Origin: an uncultured Clostridium sp.
GTDB lineage: Bacteria > Bacillota > Clostridia > Clostridiales > Clostridiaceae
NCBI RefSeq assembly: GCF_934754915.1
Contig: NZ_CAKVKB010000037.1
Coordinates: forward strand, 1 to 29,587
Direction: 5' to 3'
DNA length: 29,587 bases
The position numbers were made by a program, and so were the translations under genes. Under the pieces are notes generated by a model. That model worked only from the letters and a program-made list of their open reading frames with translations, ran no database searches and was not told where the DNA came from. The first letter of the stretch is position 1. Each line of letters begins with the position of its first letter. Of this stretch, positions 16,493 through 24,647 are shown piece after piece.

Positions 16493-18082
16493 TTATTGTG
16501 CCAAAGCCACATCCTTAGTTAACCAGTAGTAATCCATAGGATACATAGTAACACCTGTAACACTCTTCGATGAGAAAAGATATGTTGTTTCATAGCCAAA
16601 GAATACAGTTGCTGCATCATCCATTATATGCTGCTGAATCTGCACAATTAATTCTTTTCTCTCAGCTTCTTCAAAAGTCTGTGATAATTTATCTAAGAGC
16701 TTATCTACTTCAGGATTACTATATCCTGTTGTATTAGGAGCTGAAGTACTATACCAGTTTTCACGTAAATAGTTTTCTGGATCTCCAGTATTTGCAACAA
16801 GAACATTCCATATCAACAAATCATAATTTCCAGAATCCCTCATATCAAGCAAAGTTTCATAACTTACTGTATTTAATGTCACATTGATTCCAATTTCCTT
16901 TAAACTTGCTTGTGCAGCCTGAGCATATACTCCAAGTTCTTCACGGCTTGTATAAAGTATAAATTTTAAATTTAATTCAGATCCATCTGGCATTTCTACA
17001 AATCCATCACCATTAACATCTTTATATCCTGCTTCTTCAAGTATCTTTTTTGCCTCTTCCGGATTATATGTATTTTCATCTTTAAGATCATCATATCCAA
17101 AATCAAGGGTAGGTGGAACTGGTGCTTTTCCAGGTGTAGCGCCATTTTCTAAAAGAGTTTTGCAATAAGTGTCTTTATCAAGTCCACGAAGAAGTGCCTG
17201 ACGAAGTTTAATATCTTTTAATGCTCCATTTTGATTCATAAATGCATATGTAGAACGAAGAGATTGTAATTTCTGAATATTATACTTATCATTTCCTTCA
17301 AAGTCTGCTAAATTTTCTGTTTTTAAATTATATGCAATTTGTATTTCATCTGTTTGAAGTGCCATAGAACGTGTTGTCTGATCATCAATACATTTAAATG
17401 TAACTTTATCTAATAGCGATTGTCCATCCCAATAATAATCATTTCTAACTACAGTACATGATTCTGTCGGATCAAATGATTCCACTGCATATGGACCAGT
17501 ACAAATTGGACCATTCATTGCAAAAGTTGAATCATCAACTTTTGTATTTACAATTAAAAATAATGGATCTGCCAGACTACCTGCTAGATTTGAAGAAGGA
17601 CGATTCAAATTAAATATCAATGTTTCTCCATCTACTTCAATACTTTTCAAATCAAAAAATTCTTTTACACGATTGCTTTTTTCTGCTGTACGTTCTAAAG
17701 AAGCCTTTACTAAATCTGGAGTCATATCATCACCATTTGAAAATTTAACGCCCTGACGAATTTTAAACTTCCATGTTAATCCATCCTCACTATTTTCCCA
17801 ACTTTCAGCAAGACATGGAACCATCTCTCCTTTTTCATCAAATCGAGCCAGACATTCTCCAACACCATAACGAGATACTACCCAGCTGAAATATTGTTCA
17901 GTTGGCTCTAATGTATCTGCAAAACTAGTTACACCAATAGTAATTTCACCACCTTTTTTAGTGCTTTCTTTATCTAAATTTGTACCATTATTAGAAGTTT
18001 TACCGCATCCAGTAAATATAGATACTGCTAATGTACATCCTAATAACATTCCCATAGTTCTTTTTAACCATTTATGTTTCAT
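16493..18082 (-). CDS. Family 5 extracellular solute-binding lipoprotein of the B12-riboswitch ABC importer
   Basis: A 529-residue substrate-binding protein. It has a basic N-terminus, a hydrophobic signal and a lipobox ending in FTGC (Cys26), so it is a membrane-tethered lipoprotein. The mature part has the SBP_bac_5 pattern of peptide, nickel and metallophore receptors, including PCLAESWE followed by LTWKFKIRQGVKFSNGD. It delivers the ligand to the permeases encoded just upstream (46 bp gap). The family binds dipeptides, oligopeptides, Ni(II)-chelates, haem and others, so sequence alone does not name the ligand. Control by a cobalamin riboswitch favours cobalt, a cobalt-chelator complex or a corrinoid precursor. 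The start follows AAAGGAAA. Confidence 0.88.
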   Translation of the reverse strand: MKHKWLKRTMGMLLGCTLAVSIFTGCGKTSNNGTNLDKESTKKGGEITIGVTSFADTLEPTEQYFSWVVSRYGVGECLARFDEKGEMVPCLAESWENSEDGLTWKFKIRQGVKFSNGDDMTPDLVKASLERTAEKSNRVKEFFDLKSIEVDGETLIFNLNRPSSNLAGSLADPLFLIVNTKVDDSTFAMNGPICTGPYAVESFDPTESCTVVRNDYYWDGQSLLDKVTFKCIDDQTTRSMALQTDEIQIAYNLKTENLADFEGNDKYNIQKLQSLRSTYAFMNQNGALKDIKLRQALLRGLDKDTYCKTLLENGATPGKAPVPPTLDFGYDDLKDENTYNPEEAKKILEEAGYKDVNGDGFVEMPDGSELNLKFILYTSREELGVYAQAAQASLKEIGINVTLNTVSYETLLDMRDSGNYDLLIWNVLVANTGDPENYLRENWYSTSAPNTTGYSNPEVDKLLDKLSQTFEEAERKELIVQIQQHIMDDAATVFFGYETTYLFSSKSVTGVTMYPMDYYWLTKDVALAQ

Positions 18083-18128
18083 AATATAATTTCCTTTCCT
18101 GTAACTTTAATCGATTTTTTTAATTATT

Positions 18129-18953
18129 TTATTCCTGTCTTGGATCTAAAATATCCCTCAGGCTATCTCCTAACATGTTAAATACTACAACTACAATTAC
18201 AATTGCAATTCCTGGATAAATCATAAGCCATGGAGCTTTTGCAATATATGTTCTTCCCTCATTAAGCATTAATCCCCATTCTGGTGTTGGAGCCTGTGCC
18301 CCAAATCCAAGAAAAGATAATGATGCTAACTCTAACATCATCGTTCCAATCTCTGTCGCAGCCAATACTATCATTGTAGTAATCATATTAGGTATTATGT
18401 GTTTAATCAAAATATTATGAGTCTTTGTTCCATTCAATACTGCAGCTTCAATAAACAGGCTTTTTTTAAGCTTTAAAACAAGGCTTCTTGCTAAACGAGC
18501 ATATTTAGGCCAGCTTACTGCTGCAATTGCTATTACTGCATTAACCATATTAGGACCAAGCAATCCTGCAATTGCTATTGCTAAAACCAATCCTGGAAAA
18601 GAAATCATCATGTCTGCAACTCTCATAATGATTTCATCTATAATTCCACCAAAATAGCCTGAAATCATGCCTAGTACTGTTCCCATTATAAAAATTATTA
18701 TGACCAGACATAACGTCATAGTAAGTGAACTTCTTGTTCCATAAATAACACGAGACAAAACATCACGCCCTAATTTATCTGTTCCAAACATATATTTACT
18801 ATTTGGAGCTTTTAGAGAATCTGCCATTACAGCATCCAATGGATCTTTAGGTGCTATAAAGGGTGCGAATACTGCAATTGCTATAATTACAACTGCAAGA
18901 AACAGGAACAATGTAAATTGTTTATGTTGTTTAAAAAAGTGTAACATCTTCAT
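18129..18953 (-). CDS. Peptide/nickel-type ABC importer permease, DppC/NikC-like
   Basis: A 274-residue permease. One N-terminal helix (about 14-33) is followed by FGTDKLGRDVLSRVIYGTRSSL, the hallmark of the DppC/NikC subfamily, then five more helices with the EAA-type cytoplasmic loop EAAVLNGTKTHNILIKHIIPN, which contacts an ATPase. The closing segment MLGDSLRDILDPR is also typical. The ATG starts one base after the stop of the preceding permease gene; GGAGG lies within that gene's last codons, so translation is likely coupled. Confidence 0.9.
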   Translation of the reverse strand: MKMLHFFKQHKQFTLFLFLAVVIIAIAVFAPFIAPKDPLDAVMADSLKAPNSKYMFGTDKLGRDVLSRVIYGTRSSLTMTLCLVIIIFIMGTVLGMISGYFGGIIDEIIMRVADMMISFPGLVLAIAIAGLLGPNMVNAVIAIAAVSWPKYARLARSLVLKLKKSLFIEAAVLNGTKTHNILIKHIIPNMITTMIVLAATEIGTMMLELASLSFLGFGAQAPTPEWGLMLNEGRTYIAKAPWLMIYPGIAIVIVVVVFNMLGDSLRDILDPRQE

Positions 18954-18954
18954 T

Positions 18955-19893
18955 TTACTGTTCCTCCTTCAATATTGGATTAAGGTAACTGTAAGACAAA
19001 TCAACAATTAAATTTATCCCCATATACAAAACCGCTATCCAAAGAACATATCCCTGTACTAGTGGGTAATCACGACAAGAAATTGCCTTTACTGCCATAC
19101 TACCCATTCCAGGCCAATTATAAATAATTTCAACAACTGCTGTTCCTCCTAAAAGACTTCCTAATGACAGACCTAAAAGTGTAACTAGTGGTAACATTGC
19201 ATTCGGCAATACATGTCTACATAAAATTACACTTTCCTTTATTCCTCGCATTCTAGCCCCAGTTACATAATCCTGATGTAATTCATCCAATACAGCAGTT
19301 CTTACCTGACGAGTATATTTTGCAGACATAGCAATAGCCAATGTCACTGCTGGCAAAATCAACCCTCGAAAATCTGTAGTTCCTCCTGACACTGGAATCC
19401 ATCTTAGTTTAACACCAAAAATACTTAGTAAAATCAACCCAATCCAAAAATTTGGTACAGAAACACCAAAAAAAGTAATTCCTCTTACAAGATAATCTGG
19501 CCACTTGTTTTGATATACTGCTGATATAATTCCTAATGGAATAGAAACCACAATCATTAAAATCAAAGAGGTTATTGCCAACTTCAATGTAGGTCCAAAA
19601 CAAGACGTCAGTTTTTCTACTACTGGCACCTTCATAGAATAAGACATTCCCATACTTCCGCTTAACACACCCTTTAACCAATTTCCATACTGAATCAAAA
19701 ATGGCTGATCCAGTCCTAATTCATGACGAGTCTGTTCCAATAATTCCGGAGTTGGAATATTACCACATTCTGATAACATAATCTCTGCCGGATCGCCTGG
19801 TGATAAGTATGTCAAACCAAATGTCAGGAAACTGATTCCAAATAAAACCACTAAAATTTGGATAAATCGCTTACCTATCTGTTTTTTGTTCAA
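18955..19893 (-). CDS. Peptide/nickel-type ABC importer permease, DppB/NikB-like
   Basis: A 312-residue inner-membrane permease with about six helices. It opens with a basic segment and a helix ending FGLTYLSPGDPAE, the DppB/NikB signature. It has the LGLDQPFLIQYGNWL segment and the EAA-type loop QDYVTGARMRGIKESVILCRHVLPNAM. The start codon is TTG (ending at 19893) with AAGGAG 6 bases upstream; an overlapping ATG four bases earlier stops at once. As the first gene of the operon it directly follows the cobalamin riboswitch leader. Confidence 0.9.
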   Translation of the reverse strand: MNKKQIGKRFIQILVVLFGISFLTFGLTYLSPGDPAEIMLSECGNIPTPELLEQTRHELGLDQPFLIQYGNWLKGVLSGSMGMSYSMKVPVVEKLTSCFGPTLKLAITSLILMIVVSIPLGIISAVYQNKWPDYLVRGITFFGVSVPNFWIGLILLSIFGVKLRWIPVSGGTTDFRGLILPAVTLAIAMSAKYTRQVRTAVLDELHQDYVTGARMRGIKESVILCRHVLPNAMLPLVTLLGLSLGSLLGGTAVVEIIYNWPGMGSMAVKAISCRDYPLVQGYVLWIAVLYMGINLIVDLSYSYLNPILKEEQ

Positions 19894-19952
19894 TTCATTC
19901 TCCTTCCTACACTTTTATGATTTTGTTCAACCCCACTTCTTTTTTCCATCAC

Positions 19953-20007
19953 AAAAAAGCTGCTTCTTATCTGCCGTAAGAAACATGCCGAAGACAATTA
20001 CAAGCAG
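19953..20007 (-). terminator. Possible expression-platform terminator of the riboswitch leader
   Basis: On the minus strand CTGCTT (from 20002-20007) can pair with AAGCAG (from 19960-19965), which is followed by CTTTTTT. The 5' arm is shared with the B12 box and the 3' strand of the closing P1 stem, so the two folds compete. The 6-bp stem is short and the switching direction cannot be settled by eye. Confidence 0.4.
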
Positions 20008-20185
20008 TTCTCCTGACTTAAGTTCATCATTCCAAAACGCCTTCCCAGACTTGTTTTTTATTAATATCCAGTGACATATTATTTTGGAACTCCCTATTAC
20101 AGTGACGGGATCGTACCGGATTCACACCGAGTTTACCTATTAATCCTTTCGGAACTTGTAACGGTTGGTTCAAAACCAACAAATG
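20000..20185 (-). ncRNA. Cobalamin riboswitch
   Basis: Read on the minus strand, the leader contains the ordered conserved blocks of the cobalamin riboswitch. They are: a closing-stem strand TTACAAG; TTAATAGGTAAACTCGGTG with GAATCCGGTACGATCCCGTCACTGT (about 20099-20139); a second GTCACTGG; and the B12 box AAGTCAGGAGAACTGC (20004-20019). CTTGTAA after the B12 box pairs with the first strand to form P1. A 7-bp hairpin (GTTGGTT/AACCAAC, 20164-20180) precedes the core. It sits 107 bp before the first importer gene in the same direction, so the operon should be repressed when cobalamin is plentiful. Confidence 0.92.
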
Positions 20186-20205
20186 TTATTAAATTTTCCC
20201 ATTTT

Positions 20206-20234
20206 AGTATAACCATAATTTTTCAAAATGTCAC
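20206..20234 (-). promoter_or_regulatory. Promoter of the riboswitch-ABC importer operon
   Basis: On the minus strand GTGACA (20229-20234), 17 bp, TATACT (20206-20211). A transcript from here would begin just upstream of the riboswitch. Confidence 0.6.
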
Positions 20235-20246
20235 GCATTATTTAAT

Positions 20247-20296
20247 AAAACAGCTCAAAAAATAGTAAAAAACATACTATTTTTTGAGCTGTTTTT
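20247..20296 (-). terminator. Strong terminator of the FUSC-DUF1275 operon
   Basis: A perfect 21-bp stem (20247-20267 with 20275-20295) with a 7-base loop, arms starting AAAA and ending TTTT. It lies past the DUF1275 stop and just upstream of the riboswitch promoter, insulating the two minus-strand units. Confidence 0.85.
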
Positions 20297-20335
20297 AAAT
20301 TATTATAAAAGTAAATTTTATATATTTTGCAGTCA

Positions 20336-20401
20336 GCCAATGTACAACTGCTAATGAATAAGCCATGAAATCTCTACAAGATTTCTTTGATTATTATATT
20401 A
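20336..20401 (+). repeat. Dispersed hairpin repeat, copy C
   Basis: The core GAAATCTCTACAAGATTTC (20367-20385) is followed by TTTGATTATTATATT and preceded by AATGTACAACTGC. It is the best match, with copies A and D, to the shared pattern. Confidence 0.55.
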
Positions 20402-20449
20402 TTTTAGATATTAAAATGTAATTTTATAATTCCAATGTATAAAAAATAT

Positions 20450-21118
20450 TTAAAATAAATTTTTATGTTCTCGATCAATAAACATTAATATAAAAGAGAA
20501 TATTAATAGAATAGAGCACACTATAATTGCCTTTTCATGAAAATTTCTTACCATGATATTTCCTAAAACAGCACCTAAAATAAAACATAATATGATTCCA
20601 TAATATATAATTGACTTTTCCTTATAATTTTTATCTTTTTCTTTAAAATAATAACACAAATTCTGAGTAGCACTTCTAAGATTTCCAATACACATAGTGG
20701 TTGCAATACCATTTCCATGTATTTTTCTGAAACTTTCTACTTGTATTCCACATGCTAAAGATGTTAAACTATTTGCCATCAAATTCATACTTTCAGGAAT
20801 AAAACTTACTCCCATTAAAATCAATGCTTCTATGAAAACTGAAATCTGCCTCCAGTGAAATCTGTTCATATGTAACATGTGCACAATATCTGCAAGCGCA
20901 ATTCCAATTGCAAAAGACAATACAGGTATAAGATAACTAATAGCTTTTTGAAAATCGCCTTCTGAAAAATACACTCCCATAAGAAGCATATTACCTGTCT
21001 GAGCATTTGCGAACACTTCTCCTCTTTGAATATATGAATATGCATCCATAAATCCGCCACACAATGCTAATATTATACCTAATTCTATAGATTCAGAAAT
21101 CTGACTCGTTTTTTTCAT
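20450..21118 (-). CDS. DUF1275 (YoaK-type) membrane protein
   Basis: A 222-residue integral membrane protein with about six helices. The N-terminal GFMDAYSYIQRGEVFANAQTGN is the DUF1275 hallmark, and the central SLACGIQVESFRKIHGNGIATTMCIGNLRSA segment also fits. The biochemical role of the family is not established; transport is often presumed. Its ATG begins one base after the stop of the FUSC-HAD fusion gene and shares a ribosome binding site inside that gene's 3' end, so the two are translationally linked. It is the last gene of a three-gene operon. Confidence 0.88.
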   Translation of the reverse strand: MKKTSQISESIELGIILALCGGFMDAYSYIQRGEVFANAQTGNMLLMGVYFSEGDFQKAISYLIPVLSFAIGIALADIVHMLHMNRFHWRQISVFIEALILMGVSFIPESMNLMANSLTSLACGIQVESFRKIHGNGIATTMCIGNLRSATQNLCYYFKEKDKNYKEKSIIYYGIILCFILGAVLGNIMVRNFHEKAIIVCSILLIFSFILMFIDREHKNLF

Positions 21119-21119
21119 T

Positions 21120-22403
21120 TTACCGCTTCCTTTTTATGTTCTTAATTCCCTTATATTCTTTATGAATGCATTTTATAATGTGATTGAAATTGTTATTAGG
21201 AACAAAAACGTTATATTTGTTTTCTTCAGAACCAAAAGTCATAATTTCATTTACGTTAATCATGTCTTGAAGCTTCTGTAGCATATTATTCACATCTGCA
21301 TTTCTGCTTACTATCTTCAATAAATCCATTCCATTAAAGTGATCTTCTTCAATCCAATAACGCAAATATTTATAAAATTCTTCTTTTGATAATTTATTTA
21401 TTATTTTATGTATATTTACCTTAGTATCGAGAATACTAAAGTAAAGAACATCATTTTCCAGACTGCTCTTTTCCTTAATATAATTTCTATATGGGGAACG
21501 ACGCATTTTTTTATAGTATTCAGCCTGTGTTGAATTTTTAAATTCTTGATAATAAATAAGAAGTACATCATCTACCATTACATGCATAAAATAATGACAA
21601 TCTTCTTTTTCTAAAAAATAAATCATTTTTTCTGCTACAGACTTTTCAATGGGATAAGTATATAAATACTTATTTTCTTGAATATCATACAAAACAGCAC
21701 CATCTAAAGCTATTACCGGAATATTTAGATTTAATTTCTTTGTCTGTGAAATCATAGATGCAGGAGTATTCTTAGTTATAATAGTAACAGCTGCACCATC
21801 ATCAATAATTTTATTAAGTGCAGTCTTATTAAGTTCATTGAGCTGTCTATATGAATTTCCATCTGGATCTTCCACATCATTCAATTCTGCTGCAAACAAT
21901 ACATCTTTCCTTCTTAAACGTGGAATATGAATAAGACATACAAGATATCCAACACCAACACCAATAAATGTATCTATGACTCTAAAAAATAAAAATTCAT
22001 ATGGAGTTGTGTCTCCACGTGAAATAGTTGCAACACTTAAATATGCAACACACGCCATAAATGCCATGTACTGTTTTCTCAAAGCTACAGTTAAATATAT
22101 AGTAAGCATAATCATAAAAGCATTTAAAGCATCCCACCATAAATCACCAAGTGAACCAGCATGTACAAATGGCTCTAATGCCATTGCAGCAGCTCCAGTA
22201 AATGCTCCTATTAATGTACCCAATGTACGATTTATTGCTGTAAGTTTTTCATTTTTCATATCAGGCTGTATACATATTATTGTAGTTATAAGAACATAAA
22301 ATGGTGAACGTTCTACATGACCTAAAGTAAAAATAAACATGCATACAAATACAGCTATAGTTGTTTTAAGAATCCTATTCCCAATAGGTGGTAATTTAAT
22401 CAT
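21120..22403 (-). CDS. FUSC/aromatic-acid-exporter-type membrane protein fused to a degenerate HAD domain
   Basis: A 427-residue two-part protein. Residues 8-165 are a half-sized FUSC/ArAE_1 membrane domain with five or six helices and the conserved start VCMFIFTLGHVERSPFYV and RTLGTLIGAFTGA. Residues 168-427 follow the layout of Cof-type HAD-IIB hydrolases, but every catalytic motif has decayed. The nucleophile motif DxDGT is replaced by FAAELNDVEDPDGN, motif II reads TIITKNT, and motif IV, normally FGDxxND, reads FGSEENKYN. The soluble part is thus probably a ligand-sensing or regulatory pseudoenzyme on the cytoplasmic side, an inference. GGAG lies 8 bases before the ATG. It sits 14 bp after the 265-residue gene and abuts the DUF1275 gene. 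Confidence 0.75.
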   Translation of the reverse strand: MIKLPPIGNRILKTTIAVFVCMFIFTLGHVERSPFYVLITTIICIQPDMKNEKLTAINRTLGTLIGAFTGAAAMALEPFVHAGSLGDLWWDALNAFMIMLTIYLTVALRKQYMAFMACVAYLSVATISRGDTTPYEFLFFRVIDTFIGVGVGYLVCLIHIPRLRRKDVLFAAELNDVEDPDGNSYRQLNELNKTALNKIIDDGAAVTIITKNTPASMISQTKKLNLNIPVIALDGAVLYDIQENKYLYTYPIEKSVAEKMIYFLEKEDCHYFMHVMVDDVLLIYYQEFKNSTQAEYYKKMRRSPYRNYIKEKSSLENDVLYFSILDTKVNIHKIINKLSKEEFYKYLRYWIEEDHFNGMDLLKIVSRNADVNNMLQKLQDMINVNEIMTFGSEENKYNVFVPNNNFNHIIKCIHKEYKGIKNIKRKR

Positions 22404-22417
22404 TGACTTTTCTCCAT

Positions 22418-23215
22418 TTACAAATCTAAGCTATCATTTCCTGCCTGTCTCATCATTTCTTCTCTGCAGGCAAGCACAATACCATCAATTTCTTCAATAT
22501 TATTAAGAATACTTTTTTCAAATTGGTGCATTGGAAGGAGAATTCCTATTTCATCATATTTTTTTTCTTTACGTAATCCAGTTTCCTGTCCATAATAAAC
22601 TATAGCTGTTGGTGCAACATCCTGTATTCTCATAAATGATTCCCATATAATTGAATAAGCCTGAGCTTCGGTCATTCCCTGACTTATTGTATCAGGAAGT
22701 GCATAAAGAACTAAAATTCCTCTTTTTCTGTTTACCTTAATAGTTTTTACTTCAAGCTTGTCATTATAACTATGTCTCATATCATATCCATCCACCAAAT
22801 ATAAAGCTGATCTTGGTGCATTTTTATGCTTTTTTAAAATTTCTTTGAATTTATCATATTCATGTTTTGATACAACAGGCCTTACATTAGGCAAAATTTC
22901 GCCTTCCTTATCAGTCAAAAAAACCGGATTCTTGCCACCCTTTCCATGAAAATGTTTTGGTACTAAATATGCCTCCCTAAGAAGATCAAATGTACTTTTG
23001 CCACATATCTCTAAAAGAAGTGCACTTATGTCCCTATTTTCATATGCTGAAAAAAACACTTTTGCAAAACGTTTGGAGTCCAAATCAACATTGACATGAT
23101 CATCATCTAAATATTCATAAAAAACATTTCTAAGTCTTTCACATGCTTCTGGACTTTTCAAAATACGTGAAAAAACCTGCTCAGCTTCTTCTTCTCTATT
23201 AAATATTGTATGCAT
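22418..23215 (-). CDS. Conserved-looking protein of unknown function, first gene of the FUSC-DUF1275 operon
   Basis: A 265-residue soluble protein I do not recognise. There is no signal peptide or membrane helix. It opens with an acidic helical part (NREEEAEQVFSRILKSPEACERLRNVFYEYL), has a central Gly/Lys/Pro loop (HFHGKGGKNPVFLTDKEGEILPNVRP), a strand-rich part with LYLVDGYDMRHSY and RGILVLYALPDTIS, and ends in helices. Coding character is clear from its length, codon use and AGAGG ribosome binding site. It starts a tight operon with the FUSC-HAD fusion (14 bp gap) and DUF1275 gene, so it probably works with that membrane pair. Confidence 0.7.
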   Translation of the reverse strand: MHTIFNREEEAEQVFSRILKSPEACERLRNVFYEYLDDDHVNVDLDSKRFAKVFFSAYENRDISALLLEICGKSTFDLLREAYLVPKHFHGKGGKNPVFLTDKEGEILPNVRPVVSKHEYDKFKEILKKHKNAPRSALYLVDGYDMRHSYNDKLEVKTIKVNRKRGILVLYALPDTISQGMTEAQAYSIIWESFMRIQDVAPTAIVYYGQETGLRKEKKYDEIGILLPMHQFEKSILNNIEEIDGIVLACREEMMRQAGNDSLDL

Positions 23216-23269
23216 ATTTTTTGCCTCTTTCCATTAAAATATCCACTTATGTTATAAATTAAATATATA

Positions 23270-23360
23270 TTCCAATTAACAATGTACAATTGACAATGCA
23301 AGAGCGAAATCTTTCCAAGATTTTTTTAATTATTATTTAGTCTTATTATTAGAACATATG
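23270..23360 (+). repeat. Dispersed hairpin repeat, copy D (longest)
   Basis: It runs ATTCCAATTAACAATGTAC, AATTGACAATG, then the core GAAATCTTTCCAAGATTTT (23306-23324) and TTAATTATTATTTAGTCTTATTATTAGAACATATG. Copy E at 26419-26510 shares its tail, and the fragment at 28417-28445 shares its first 14 bases. Confidence 0.55.
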
Positions 23361-23399
23361 TTAAGTAAGAAAATATTATAGAATTTTCTTACTTAACAT
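23358..23399. terminator. Perfect 17-bp hairpin downstream of cfa
   Basis: ATGTTAAGTAAGAAAAT (23358-23374) pairs exactly with 23383-23399 across an 8-base loop, 36 bases past the cfa stop. It is the likely cfa 3' end, but on the minus strand no clean T run follows, so the terminator reading is uncertain. It overlaps the end of repeat copy D. Confidence 0.5.
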
Positions 23400-23434
23400 T
23401 TTAAATTTTTAAATCTATAGTCATATTAAAATGG

Positions 23435-24535
23435 CTATTTATACATATATTCTCTTGTCCATGGCATAGTATTATTTACACCTTTTGTAAATAAAAATTG
23501 ATGGATATTAATATTTCCAGTGTTAAATGAAGCAGCACATGCATTCAAATATAGTCTCCACATTCTTATAAATGTTTCATCTTTCATCTTTTCTATTTCA
23601 GGCATTGCCTTTTCAAAATTTTCTGCCCAACATTCCAATGTCTTTCCATAATGACGTCTTAAATTTTCTACATCTATAACATTGAACCCTGTATTAGACA
23701 TATCACTTATTAATTCCTGTATTGATGGTACATATCCTCCAGGAAATATATATTTATTTATCCAGCTGTTTGTTCCACCTTCAGACGTATTTGTTATACA
23801 GTGAAGAAGAGAAACTCCATTTTTATTTAATAATTTATTTACACATGAAAAATATTCTTCAAGATTATCTTTTCCAACATGTTCAAGCATTCCTACACTT
23901 ACTACTTTATCAAATTTTCTGTCTTTTATTTCTCTATAATCTGTAAGTTCAACCTGTACTTTGTCACTGAGTCCTTCTTTTTCTATCCTATTTTTGACTT
24001 TTTCAAACTGCTGGCTGCTCAATGTAACTCCCATTGCTTTGACATCATATTTTTTAGCTGCTGTAATTATTAATTCTCCCCATCCACATCCTATGTCAAG
24101 CAATGTTTCTCCATTTTTTAAATTTAATTTTTTCAATATATGCTCTACTTTATTCTTTTGTGCGTCTTCAAGAGAATCACTTTCAGATTTAAAATATCCA
24201 CATGAATAAGTCATTGAAGGATCTAGCCATAATTTATAAAAATCATTACCTACATCATAATGGAACTGAATATTTTCCTTGCTTGTTTTTAATGTATTTT
24301 TCATCTTCTTAATCAAATGGTCATATTTGCTGCTTCCAAGAAAACTTTCTTTGTTATTATATAGTGATTCTATTACATCTTCTATATTTCCTTCAATATC
24401 AATTTTTTTTGTCATATATCCTTCACCAAAAGCCATTGAAGGATCACTTACAATATCTGACTTAGGTATTGGTTCGTTAAATATAATCTTAAACTTTGGT
24501 TTTCCTTCACCATAAACTTCTGAACTTTTATCCAA
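23435..24535 (-). CDS. cfa: Cyclopropane-fatty-acyl-phospholipid synthase, N-terminally interrupted
   Basis: A 366-residue open frame with the full catalytic part of CFA synthase, which adds a methylene bridge from S-adenosylmethionine to unsaturated phospholipid acyl chains at the membrane. Visible motifs are HYDVGNDFYKLWLD, the SAM loop LLDIGCGWGELI, SVGMLEHVGKDN, and the late YIFPGGYVP and FNTGNINIHQ. The family start is not here: an in-frame TAA sits 9 bases upstream of the TTG at 24535, and the true beginning is at 24607 (see next entry). The TTG has no ribosome binding site of its own, so synthesis would need reinitiation or readthrough. The gene follows the response regulator by 40 bp and is probably co-transcribed. 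Confidence 0.85.
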   Translation of the reverse strand: MDKSSEVYGEGKPKFKIIFNEPIPKSDIVSDPSMAFGEGYMTKKIDIEGNIEDVIESLYNNKESFLGSSKYDHLIKKMKNTLKTSKENIQFHYDVGNDFYKLWLDPSMTYSCGYFKSESDSLEDAQKNKVEHILKKLNLKNGETLLDIGCGWGELIITAAKKYDVKAMGVTLSSQQFEKVKNRIEKEGLSDKVQVELTDYREIKDRKFDKVVSVGMLEHVGKDNLEEYFSCVNKLLNKNGVSLLHCITNTSEGGTNSWINKYIFPGGYVPSIQELISDMSNTGFNVIDVENLRRHYGKTLECWAENFEKAMPEIEKMKDETFIRMWRLYLNACAASFNTGNINIHQFLFTKGVNNTMPWTREYMYK

Positions 24536-24544
24536 TAATTGAAG

Positions 24545-24607
24545 TTAAAATGTATCACTAAACAATTCCTTAAACAACATTTTATAAAACAATTTGTCAC
24601 CTAACAT
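24545..24607 (-). pseudogene. cfa: Original 5' end of cfa, cut by an in-frame TAA
   Basis: The ATG ending at 24607 has a good ribosome binding site (GAAGGA, 7 bases upstream). It encodes MLGDKLFYKMLFKELFSDTF before TAA at 24545-24547. After the stop the same frame goes on as LQLLDKSSEVYGE, so removing one nonsense codon gives a continuous protein of about 390 residues, the usual family length. A C-to-T change of a CAA Gln codon is the simplest cause; a sequencing error is possible. Confidence 0.8.
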
Positions 24608-24647
24608 ACTATATTCCTTCTCTCTAAATATTAAAAATATATTTGCC

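Noticed and set aside
16493..18082. Assigning the binding protein as a true oligopeptide receptor (oppA)
   Set aside because: Family 5 receptors cover many ligands, and the B12 riboswitch argues against plain peptide uptake; no symbol was assigned.
19886..20265. Two short plus-strand open frames across the leader of the ABC operon
   Set aside because: They lie antisense to the cobalamin riboswitch and its promoter, whose conserved blocks explain this sequence.
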